6,571 nt of DNA from Pseudomonadota bacterium. Its GTDB lineage: Bacteria > Myxococcota_A > Polyangia > Fen-1088. The notes under the pieces are model-generated. The model did no database searches. It worked only from the letters and a program-made list of their open reading frames with translations, and was not told the origin of the DNA. The stretch lies in contig JADGRD010000205.1 in assembly GCA_017881285.1 (NCBI GenBank), positions 1-6,571 of the forward strand, written 5' to 3'. The translations under genes were made by a program, and so were the position numbers. Positions 1-5,432 of the stretch are shown one piece after another; the first letter of the stretch is position 1; each line of letters begins with the position of its first letter.

Positions 1-2
1 GG

Positions 3-605
3 GCAGCACGAAAGCGACGTAACGAACCCCTCGAAAACCCACCGGTGGCGGCCGTTCCCGCGGGCGACCTTCACCAACCCGCGAGCCCGGGCGACCGCGT
101 CGGCATCGAGGTCGGCGCCGTCGCCATCATGAGCCTGGACGGTCTCGGGCCTGCCGTGTTGTCGACCCTGCGCGTGGCCTGGGCACCTCGCCCCTGGCTC
201 CTCATGCAGGCTTCGGTAGCAGGGTTGGGGAGCCGCTCCACGGTTGCGACCACGACGGGCAGCGCGCAGGTTGCCCAGCAATACGCCCTCCTGGGCGGCA
301 GCTATCGCCTTCGCTCGGCCGGGCGGCTCTGGCCTGTCTTCGGCCTCGCGGCCGGCCTCCTGCGTACGTCGGTCGAAGGGCAGACCGGCCCGGGCACGGG
401 AGGCCACACCACGGAGCGATGGTCGGGCTTGCTGGATGCGCCCTTGGGGGCAGGCCTTCGCCTCGACGGCCGGTTCTACTTGACCGTGGCGGCCCATGCC
501 CAGGTCGCCGAACCTTACGTCGCCGTTCACATCGTCGACAGAGTCGGCGCCACCTCCGGGCGACCCAATCTTCTCTTGACCCTCACCCTCGGTGCCTGGC
601 TATGA
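3..605 (+). CDS. Outer-membrane beta-barrel-like protein, 5'-truncated by the window edge
   Basis: The reading frame is open from the first bases of the window to a TGA at 603-605, so the gene probably begins upstream. A GTG at 45 is the first possible internal start but has no Shine-Dalgarno sequence. The visible 200 residues begin with a polar, basic and Pro-rich stretch (residues 1-30), then alternate short hydrophobic segments with Gly, Arg and aromatic residues (GIEVGAVAIM, STLRVAWAPRPW, LLGGSYRLR, FYLTVAAHAQV). The chain ends in LLLTLTLGAWL. This pattern resembles the C-terminal membrane strands of small outer-membrane barrels that myxobacteria often fuse to unrelated N-terminal regions. 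No catalytic motif is visible. The stop overlaps the start of the next gene (ATGA at 602-605), so the two are probably co-translated. The family is not recognised; the barrel call rests only on the residue pattern. Confidence 0.6.
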   Translation, partial: AARKRRNEPLENPPVAAVPAGDLHQPASPGDRVGIEVGAVAIMSLDGLGPAVLSTLRVAWAPRPWLLMQASVAGLGSRSTVATTTGSAQVAQQYALLGGSYRLRSAGRLWPVFGLAAGLLRTSVEGQTGPGTGGHTTERWSGLLDAPLGAGLRLDGRFYLTVAAHAQVAEPYVAVHIVDRVGATSGRPNLLLTLTLGAWL

Positions 606-1675
606 AGGTGGGAACGAGCGGTGGCCCCATCGGGATGTTGGGCATCCTAGCGCTCACCCTGGCTTGCTCGCGTACCGACGTGTACGCGGTGACGGCCAAT
701 GCAGCGACCGGCGGCTCGGGCGGCTCGGGCGGCGCAGGCGGCAGCGCGGTGCCGAGCGCGGGATGCGGCACTACTTCGACGATCACGTTCGGGGCGGTCC
801 CGAATCAGGATCCGAATGCGGCCCCGGGGTCCGGGTACACTGTGGGCCACGGTGACGGCGGCTACGTTACGATTCAGAGCAGTGGGAAGCCCCGGACCTT
901 CACCATGAGGCTTCCCGACAACTACGACCAGAACCACCCCTACTGGTTGAGCTTCACCTTTCACACGGGGGGCGGTAACGCCTACGGAATCGACAACGGC
1001 GGAAGCAATGGGTACGTGATGGCCTATTACGGATTCCAGAAACTGTCCAACAACGGCGCGATTTTCGTCGCGCCCGATGGGTTGGGCGGCGGATGGGGGA
1101 ATTCCAACGGAGAAGACCTGCAACTCGTCGACGACATGGTCAAGCTGATCGAGGACAATTACTGCGTCGACACGACGCGCATTTTCGCCCAGGGGGTCGC
1201 CTTGGGCGGCGGCATGACCTACGAACTCGCATGCGCTCGCGCGAGCGTTTTTCGTGGGGTCGCGATCTACGAAGGAGCGGTGTTCAGCGGTTGCGACAAT
1301 GGCAATGACCCTATCGCGTACTGGCAGATGGTCGGGCTCACGGACGGCACGTTTACCATCGACAAGGCAAGACCGATGCGCGACCAATTCGCCAAGAACA
1401 ACGGCTGCGCCATCCCCCAGGCCGAGCCGCCCCAGCCACCTCAGCCGCCTCCCTATCTGAACCCCGGCGGGCATGTATGCACCGACTACACCGACTGCTC
1501 GAGCGGCCATCCCTTGCGTTGGTGCGTGCACCAATCAGGTCTCGGCAACGCGATCGTGGATGGGACCTCGGACCTGTACAATTCGTGTGCGACAGCTCCC
1601 AAGACCTGCTCGACCTCGTGTCCGTGTACCTGGGTCCCGGACGACGTCTGGTCGTGGATGACGAAGAACTTCTAG
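602..1675 (+). CDS. Lipoprotein with PHB-depolymerase/feruloyl-esterase-like (CE1/LpqC) fold, probably catalytically dead
   Basis: 357 residues. The start at 602 lies in the ATGA overlap with the previous gene and gives a short basic N-terminus, a hydrophobic stretch and the lipobox LTLAC (Cys22), so this is a predicted lipoprotein. A GGSGGSGGAGG linker follows (about residues 38-50), then an alpha/beta-hydrolase domain of the esterase/PHB-depolymerase type. Family landmarks are FTMRLPDNYD, FTFHTGGG, FVAPDGLGGGWGN, GEDLQLVDDMV and DTTRIFAQG. At the nucleophile elbow the usual G-x-S-x-G reads G-V-A-L-G, with Ala200 (GCC) in place of Ser. The segment usually reading HG.(S/T)D is VGLTD, keeping Asp248 but losing the preceding His. 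The usual C-(E/T)-x-x-G-G-H is CVHQSGL, placing Leu314 at the catalytic His. A Pro-rich insert (about 280-292) and a Cys-rich stretch near the C-terminus are also present. The family residues are from memory, so enzymatic inactivity is inferred. The length and undisturbed frame argue against simple decay. Confidence 0.85.
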   Translation: MKVGTSGGPIGMLGILALTLACSRTDVYAVTANAATGGSGGSGGAGGSAVPSAGCGTTSTITFGAVPNQDPNAAPGSGYTVGHGDGGYVTIQSSGKPRTFTMRLPDNYDQNHPYWLSFTFHTGGGNAYGIDNGGSNGYVMAYYGFQKLSNNGAIFVAPDGLGGGWGNSNGEDLQLVDDMVKLIEDNYCVDTTRIFAQGVALGGGMTYELACARASVFRGVAIYEGAVFSGCDNGNDPIAYWQMVGLTDGTFTIDKARPMRDQFAKNNGCAIPQAEPPQPPQPPPYLNPGGHVCTDYTDCSSGHPLRWCVHQSGLGNAIVDGTSDLYNSCATAPKTCSTSCPCTWVPDDVWSWMTKNF

Positions 1676-1737
1676 CTCCCGTGAAGTCTGGCGGATCGCC
1701 AAGGCGATGAGGCCCAGGGGCTCACATGCTATATGAT

Positions 1738-1742
1738 AAGGA
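1738..1742 (+). promoter_or_regulatory. Ribosome binding site favouring the 1750 start of the AraC-type regulator
   Basis: AAGGA lies 7 nt before the ATG at 1750. The alternative in-frame ATG at 1726 is preceded by AGGGG at 1716-1720 with 5 nt spacing, a poorer match. The AAGGA site would be wasted inside the coding region if 1726 were used. Confidence 0.55.
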
Positions 1743-1749
1743 CACGTCG

Positions 1750-2583
1750 ATGAGCACGGTCGGTCGCGCCATCCATCAGGAGTTCCTTCCCGCGACGGGA
1801 CGGTCACGTGCTTTCGTCTGGAAGTATTCGCCCGTCAACTGGGGGCGGCGTCCCCGTCACTTCCACATCGAGCCCGAGCTCAACCTCATCGCCTCGGGCT
1901 GTGCGACGTTCGGCATTGGCGACGCCGTGGTCACGGTTTCCGAGGGCGATCTGCTCGGCTTTCCGCCGGCTCAGGACCACGTCCTCCTCGACGCGTCGCC
2001 GGACCTGTACCTCTTCGCCATCGGCATGGCGCCGATGCTTTCCTCGGACGTGCTGCGCGCCGAGCGGGACGACGTCATGCTCCCGATCCGCCTTCGCCTC
2101 CCGCCCGACGAATTCCGCTCCGTGGTCGGGCGTGCCTCGGCCATCGTGGATCGCGATCAGGTCGAGCAGCCGTGCGCGGAGCTGTGGGAGCAGGCCCACT
2201 GGCTGAGGCGCCGGTGCACGACTCGGCCCATCCCCCGAATGCACGTACTGACGCGTCGGTCGCTATCGGCCGTCAGCCGCGCGCCCGACCTTGAGCTGCA
2301 TTCGCTCGCGGCTCGGCTCAAGACCGCCGATTCCGAGATCAGCCGGTACTTTCACCGCGACGTTGGCCTGACCTTCGCTCGTTATCGCACCCGCCTGCGC
2401 CTGCTGCGCTTGATTGGTCTCATGGACGCCGGCGGGACCACGCTCAGCTCCGCCGCGCGGGCGTCGGGATTCGGGTCCTATTCGCAGTGCCATCGCATCT
2501 TTCAGGCCGAGCTCGGCTGCTCGCCCCGAGACTTCTTCCGCGCGGGTCTGCGCGAGCAAATGCAGCGGGCTTACGATCCGTGA
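1750..2583 (+). CDS. AraC-family transcriptional regulator with N-terminal cupin sensor
   Basis: 277 residues from the ATG at 1750, or 285 from the alternative ATG at 1726. The N-terminal half is an AraC-type cupin. HFHIEPELNLI (about residues 37-47) is the usual His/Glu ligand-pocket entry, followed by GDAVVTVSEGDLLGFPP, the second cupin strand pair that normally binds a small sugar effector. The C-terminal 100 residues hold two helix-turn-helix units: LHSLAARLKTADSEISRYF (about 183-201) and TLSSAARASGFGSYSQCHRIF (about 231-251), then the AraC-family signature ending LGCSPRDFFR. The stop shares its last base with the transporter start, so regulator and transporter are made together. The neighbours (sugar symporter and two GH16 glucanases) suggest it senses a beta-glucan oligosaccharide and activates this locus. 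The effector and operator sites are inferred, not seen. Confidence 0.88.
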   Translation: MSTVGRAIHQEFLPATGRSRAFVWKYSPVNWGRRPRHFHIEPELNLIASGCATFGIGDAVVTVSEGDLLGFPPAQDHVLLDASPDLYLFAIGMAPMLSSDVLRAERDDVMLPIRLRLPPDEFRSVVGRASAIVDRDQVEQPCAELWEQAHWLRRRCTTRPIPRMHVLTRRSLSAVSRAPDLELHSLAARLKTADSEISRYFHRDVGLTFARYRTRLRLLRLIGLMDAGGTTLSSAARASGFGSYSQCHRIFQAELGCSPRDFFRAGLREQMQRAYDP

Positions 2584-3977
2584 TGCCGTCGGCCCTGCGC
2601 CCGCGAGAAAAGGCCGCCTACGCCTTCGGCGGAACCATCGACATCTTCGGTCACTGGCTCTACTTCGGCCTCATGCAGCCGGTGTTCGTCGGCTTTCTCC
2701 AGCTCTCGCCGTCGCTGCTCGGGGTTGCGCAAGCCGCCGCCCGCCTGACCGACGCCTTCACCGATTCGTACTTCGGCTGGCGCTCGGACAACACCCGCAG
2801 CCGATGGGGCCGACGACGTCCCTACGTTCTCGTCGGCTCGCTGCTCGCAGGTGCTGCGTTGCCCTGCTTATTCGCCGCGTCGCGAACCTGGAGCGCATCC
2901 ACGCTCTTCTGGTTCGTGCTGCTCACTGCGTGCGGCTACGCCCCCATCCTCAGCTGCTACAACATGCCTTATCAGAGCCTGGGGGCCGAGCTGACCCCGG
3001 ACACCGACGAGCGCACGGCCGTGATGTCGTGGCGAGGCGTCGTGCAGACCCTCGCCGGCGTCGCGAACGCCTGGGCCTGGTGGTTCGCCGTACGGCCCTG
3101 GTTCGCCGACGCCGACGGATCGCCCAACCTCGCCCGCGGCGCGATGTGGGCGGGTGCGCTCGCCGGGGGTGTCATGATCCTGGCCGGGCTCGGCACCGTT
3201 TGTTTCGTCGGCGAACGCTACTACCCACTGGCGCGCCAGCAGGAGCGCGCTCGCTTCTGGACAATGACCCGACAGGCGTTCCGCTGCCAGCCCTTCCGCA
3301 TCCTCCTGCTGGCGCTCGTCCTCTTCGCCGTACCCGCCTCGATGGTGGGAGCCTTGAGCTGGTACGTTCTCTACTATCACGTGCTCGCTGCGAACCCAGG
3401 CGAGGCCGCGCTCTATGTCGGCCTCGCCGGCACTGCCTACAGCATCCTCGGGGCAGCCTGCATCCCTTTCGCGGTCTGGTTGGCGCGCAGGATTGGGAAG
3501 GGCCGAGCCCTCCAATGCGCGCTCTACGGCGGCAGCGTCGCCTTGGCTTCCAGCTTCGTGCTCTATACCCCGGCGGCGCCCCTGCTCTCGGTGGTCTGTC
3601 ACGGTCTGTTCGGGATCGCGACGTCGGGCTTCTTCTGGGTCTTGCTGCCGTCGATGCTGGCCGACGTGATTGATTTCGACGAGCTCGAAGGCGGGAAGCG
3701 CCGGGAGGGCACCTATGCGTCGATCCTGTCCTACGTGCTGAAATTCGGGACCACTCTCACGCTGCTCGTCACCGGGCCCCTGATCGAGCTGACCGGATTC
3801 GACGCGGGCAAAGCCGTCCAGTCCCCGACGACCGTCATGGGCCTGCGCATCCTTTTCGCGGTCGTGCCGGCAACGGCTGCGCTGCTGGCGGCCCTCGCCT
3901 TGCGACGCTATCCGCTCACCCGGGACGCCATGACCGCAATCCGCGCGCGCCTGGAAGCCAGGCGTGGCGCCGTGTAG
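2583..3977 (+). CDS. GPH-family (MelB-type) glycoside:cation symporter
   Basis: 464 residues, a normal length for the glycoside-pentoside-hexuronide:cation symporters of the major facilitator superfamily, with about 12 hydrophobic segments. The start is the ATG at 2583, in a TGATG overlap with the regulator stop; no strong SD is present, consistent with translational coupling. MelB landmarks are visible. In ARLTDAFTD, Arg54, Asp57 and Asp61 match MelB Arg52, Asp55 and Asp59, the cation site. The family loop follows (FGWRSDNTRSRWGRRRPY). Asp20 in the first helix matches MelB Asp19. Lys387 (SYVLKFG) matches the conserved Lys of helix XI. The usual N-D-P after the second Asp is T-D-S here, a mild deviation. 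A second hallmark, MPYQSLGAELTPDTDERT, lies in the central part. With both Asp residues and the Lys kept, it should be an active Na+ or H+ symporter. The substrate is probably a short beta-glucoside, inferred only from the glucanases downstream. Confidence 0.92.
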   Translation: MPSALRPREKAAYAFGGTIDIFGHWLYFGLMQPVFVGFLQLSPSLLGVAQAAARLTDAFTDSYFGWRSDNTRSRWGRRRPYVLVGSLLAGAALPCLFAASRTWSASTLFWFVLLTACGYAPILSCYNMPYQSLGAELTPDTDERTAVMSWRGVVQTLAGVANAWAWWFAVRPWFADADGSPNLARGAMWAGALAGGVMILAGLGTVCFVGERYYPLARQQERARFWTMTRQAFRCQPFRILLLALVLFAVPASMVGALSWYVLYYHVLAANPGEAALYVGLAGTAYSILGAACIPFAVWLARRIGKGRALQCALYGGSVALASSFVLYTPAAPLLSVVCHGLFGIATSGFFWVLLPSMLADVIDFDELEGGKRREGTYASILSYVLKFGTTLTLLVTGPLIELTGFDAGKAVQSPTTVMGLRILFAVVPATAALLAALALRRYPLTRDAMTAIRARLEARRGAV

Positions 3978-4004
3978 CAGGCACCCGGCGCCAAAGTTCG
4001 CATT

Positions 4005-4035
4005 TCTTGGGATTCCTCCACTGGCCATCTTGGAA
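4005..4035 (+). promoter_or_regulatory. Possible direct-repeat operator ahead of the glucanase pair
   Basis: TCTTGGGA at 4005-4012 and TCTTGGAA at 4028-4035 match at 7 of 8 positions and start 23 bp apart, close to two helical turns. AraC-type proteins often bind direct half-sites with about this spacing. The pair sits in the 87-bp gap between the symporter and the first glucanase, the only sizeable gap inside the locus. It could be chance; no clear -35/-10 pair was found with it. Confidence 0.22.
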
Positions 4036-4064
4036 AGCCCGCCGCGGACGTTCATGGTTTGCCT

Positions 4065-5432
4065 ATGCGTTCAACATCGGCGCTCGCGTTCGTCGTTGCG
4101 ACCGTCCTCGTCCCTGCCTCGGCCATGGGCATGGCCAGCGCCGAGCTGTACCGGACCCAGGCCTACACATATGGGCGCTTCGATGCACGCATCCAATTCG
4201 CCCCCGGTGACGGTGTGGTGAGCGCGTTCTTCCTTTGGAAGGAAGGCTCCGACGCGGCCAACGCCTACTGGAACGAGCTGGACTACGAGAAGATCAACGC
4301 CGACTGCCACATGCAGACCAACTCCATCTACGGCAAGCCGAAGGCCAACCACCAGCAAACCCCGACCCTGAGCACCATTTGCACCGCCTACCACGACTAC
4401 CGGTTCGAATGGACGCCGACCTACATCGCGTGGGTCGTAGACGGCAAGGAGATCCGCAGGGATACCGGCGCGGACGCCACCGCCTACGCGCAGAATGCTT
4501 CCGGCGGCATGACCTTCCACTTCAACATCTGGCCCGGCAACTCGAGCTTCGGCGGAAACATCAACAACACCACGCTGCCGGTACACCAGTACATTAGCTG
4601 GGTCGAATACTCGTCCTACGACAACGGCAACTTCACCGTCCAGTGGCACGAGGACTTCCAGGCGTCGGGGGTGCCATCGGGCTGGGGGGTTGGCAACTGG
4701 GCCTCGCCTTACAACCTGTCGACCCACAACGCGCAGAACGTCGCCTTTGTGAACGGCATCGCCGTGTTGTCGCTGACGGCCGACAATGCGACGGGGAGCC
4801 CGGGCACGCCGCCCGCGGACCCTGGGGCCGGTGGTGGTGGCGGCGCGGGTGGAAGCTCGGGCTCGGGCGGCACCACCTCCACCGGCGGAAACGGGGCCGG
4901 CGGAACCACCTCATCAGGCGGCACCACGAGCTCGGGGGGCAGAACCGGCTCCGGCGGCGCGGGCTCGGGCGGGGCCACGCCGACGGGCGGCAGCGCGACC
5001 GGCGGAACCACCGCATCCGGTGGCACCAGTGGGTCGGGCGGCAGACCTAGCACTGGCGGCGCGGGCTCGGGCGGGGCCACCTCCATGGGTGGCCAAGGTG
5101 GAACGAGCGCGTCGGGCGGCACGACCTCCTCGGGCGGCGCGACCGGAAACACTTCCGGCGGTACCACGGGAAGCGGCGGCGGGACGAGCGCGCCCGGCTC
5201 GGGCGGAAGCATCTCCTCTGGCGGAAGCACTTCCTCTGGCGGAAGCACTTCCTCGGGCGGTGTGAATTCCAGCACCACGGCCACGACCGGCGGCGCCGCA
5301 GGTGGCAACACCACCGGCACCGCTGCCGGGTGCAACTGCAGCACCGCAAACCGGGCAAGCCCACTCGGCTCCGCACCGCTCGTCTTTCTCCTCGTCATTT
5401 CGATTCTGCGACTGCGTCGCAAGGAGCTCTGA
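4065..5432 (+). CDS. Secreted, circularly permuted GH16 beta-glucanase with long Gly/Ser/Thr linker and MYXO-CTERM-like tail
   Basis: 455 residues from the ATG at 4065; a TTG two codons earlier is possible, and neither start has a good SD. A signal peptide (residues 1 to about 20-26; ASA or ASA-MGMASA cleavage) precedes AELYRTQAYTYGRFDARI. The GH16 active site is NELDYE: Glu71 nucleophile, Asp73, Glu75 acid/base. RFEWTPTYIAWVVDGKEI (113-130) is the usual lichenase strand. Residues 190-238 (WHEDF...NWASPYNL...NVAFVNGIAVLSL) match the segment that opens Bacillus-type lichenases, so the domain is circularly permuted as in Fibrobacter succinogenes beta-glucanase. Cys81 and Cys106 may form a disulfide. 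An aromatic segment usual in the Fibrobacter enzyme (SS...AAW) reads NSSFGG, so substrate preference may differ. Residues about 254-419 are a Gly/Ser/Thr linker; Cys423/Cys425, a hydrophobic helix and RLRRKEL end the protein. It probably cuts beta-1,3-1,4-glucan at the cell surface. Confidence 0.9.
   Translation: MRSTSALAFVVATVLVPASAMGMASAELYRTQAYTYGRFDARIQFAPGDGVVSAFFLWKEGSDAANAYWNELDYEKINADCHMQTNSIYGKPKANHQQTPTLSTICTAYHDYRFEWTPTYIAWVVDGKEIRRDTGADATAYAQNASGGMTFHFNIWPGNSSFGGNINNTTLPVHQYISWVEYSSYDNGNFTVQWHEDFQASGVPSGWGVGNWASPYNLSTHNAQNVAFVNGIAVLSLTADNATGSPGTPPADPGAGGGGGAGGSSGSGGTTSTGGNGAGGTTSSGGTTSSGGRTGSGGAGSGGATPTGGSATGGTTASGGTSGSGGRPSTGGAGSGGATSMGGQGGTSASGGTTSSGGATGNTSGGTTGSGGGTSAPGSGGSISSGGSTSSGGSTSSGGVNSSTTATTGGAAGGNTTGTAAGCNCSTANRASPLGSAPLVFLLVISILRLRRKEL
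4824..5320 (+). repeat. Low-complexity Gly/Ser/Thr-coding linker with internal duplications
   Basis: About 165 codons made almost only of Gly, Ser, Thr and Ala, as variants of GG(T/S)(T/S)SSGG. It includes an exact 26-bp repeat at 4953-4978 and 5055-5080, 102 bp apart (34 codons), marking a larger imperfect duplication of the GGR...GGAGSGGAT unit. Because of its composition the stretch is open in other frames on both strands, which produces long spurious reading frames. Its role is presumably a flexible spacer between the glucanase domain and the membrane anchor. Confidence 0.9.
5202..5255 (+). repeat. Three tandem 18-bp repeats inside the glucanase linker
   Basis: Three adjacent 18-bp units at 5202-5219, 5220-5237 and 5238-5255 begin GGCGGAAGCA and encode GGS(I/T)SS each. 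Units 2 and 3 differ only in the last base; unit 1 differs by the two bases that make Ile instead of Thr. The near identity suggests recent slippage expansion. Being a multiple of three, copy-number change would alter linker length without breaking the frame. Confidence 0.9.
5331..5429 (+). other. MYXO-CTERM-like C-terminal sorting signal of the first glucanase
   Basis: Residues 423-455: CNC motif, a 9-residue polar spacer, hydrophobic LGSAPLVFLLVISIL (434-448) and basic tail RLRRKEL. This is the tripartite form of MYXO-CTERM signals, whose invariant Cys is processed by a myxosortase-type intramembrane protease for display on the cell surface. The assignment is by pattern. Confidence 0.75.
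5421..5426 (+). promoter_or_regulatory. Ribosome binding site of the second glucanase, inside the end of the first
   Basis: AAGGAG, a strong anti-16S match, ends 5 nt before the ATG at 5432. It lies within the last codons of the upstream gene (Arg-Lys-Glu-Leu), whose TGA overlaps the ATG by one base. This fixes the downstream start although it leaves an unusually long N-terminus before the signal-peptide core. Confidence 0.85.

Noticed and set aside
647..1534. 295-codon open frame on the minus strand
   Set aside because: Antisense to the esterase-like lipoprotein; no domain, signal peptide or SD supports it.
1689..1701. Perfect small inverted repeat TGGCG-GAT-CGCCA after the lipoprotein gene, considered as a terminator
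   Set aside because: The stem is only 5 bp with a 3-nt loop and no T-tract follows; in high-GC DNA such repeats are common by chance.
1731..1738. TATATGAT considered as a -10 element for the regulator gene
   Set aside because: No -35-like sequence lies 16-18 bp upstream (the region reads GAGGCCCAGG), and it overlaps the probable ribosome binding region.
2414..3673. 419-codon open frame on the + strand, very Arg-rich
   Set aside because: It overlaps the symporter in another frame; the Arg/Pro/Ala composition is the usual frame-shifted reading of GC-rich coding DNA, while the symporter frame shows conserved MelB residues.
2868..4055. 395-codon open frame on the minus strand
   Set aside because: Antisense to the symporter, with no recognisable domain and a composition typical of a GC-rich shadow frame.
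4824..5320. Repetitive stretch considered as a CRISPR array or PE_PGRS-like gene
   Set aside because: There are no regular repeat-spacer units; it is an in-frame Gly/Ser/Thr linker inside a GH16 protein with a C-terminal anchor.
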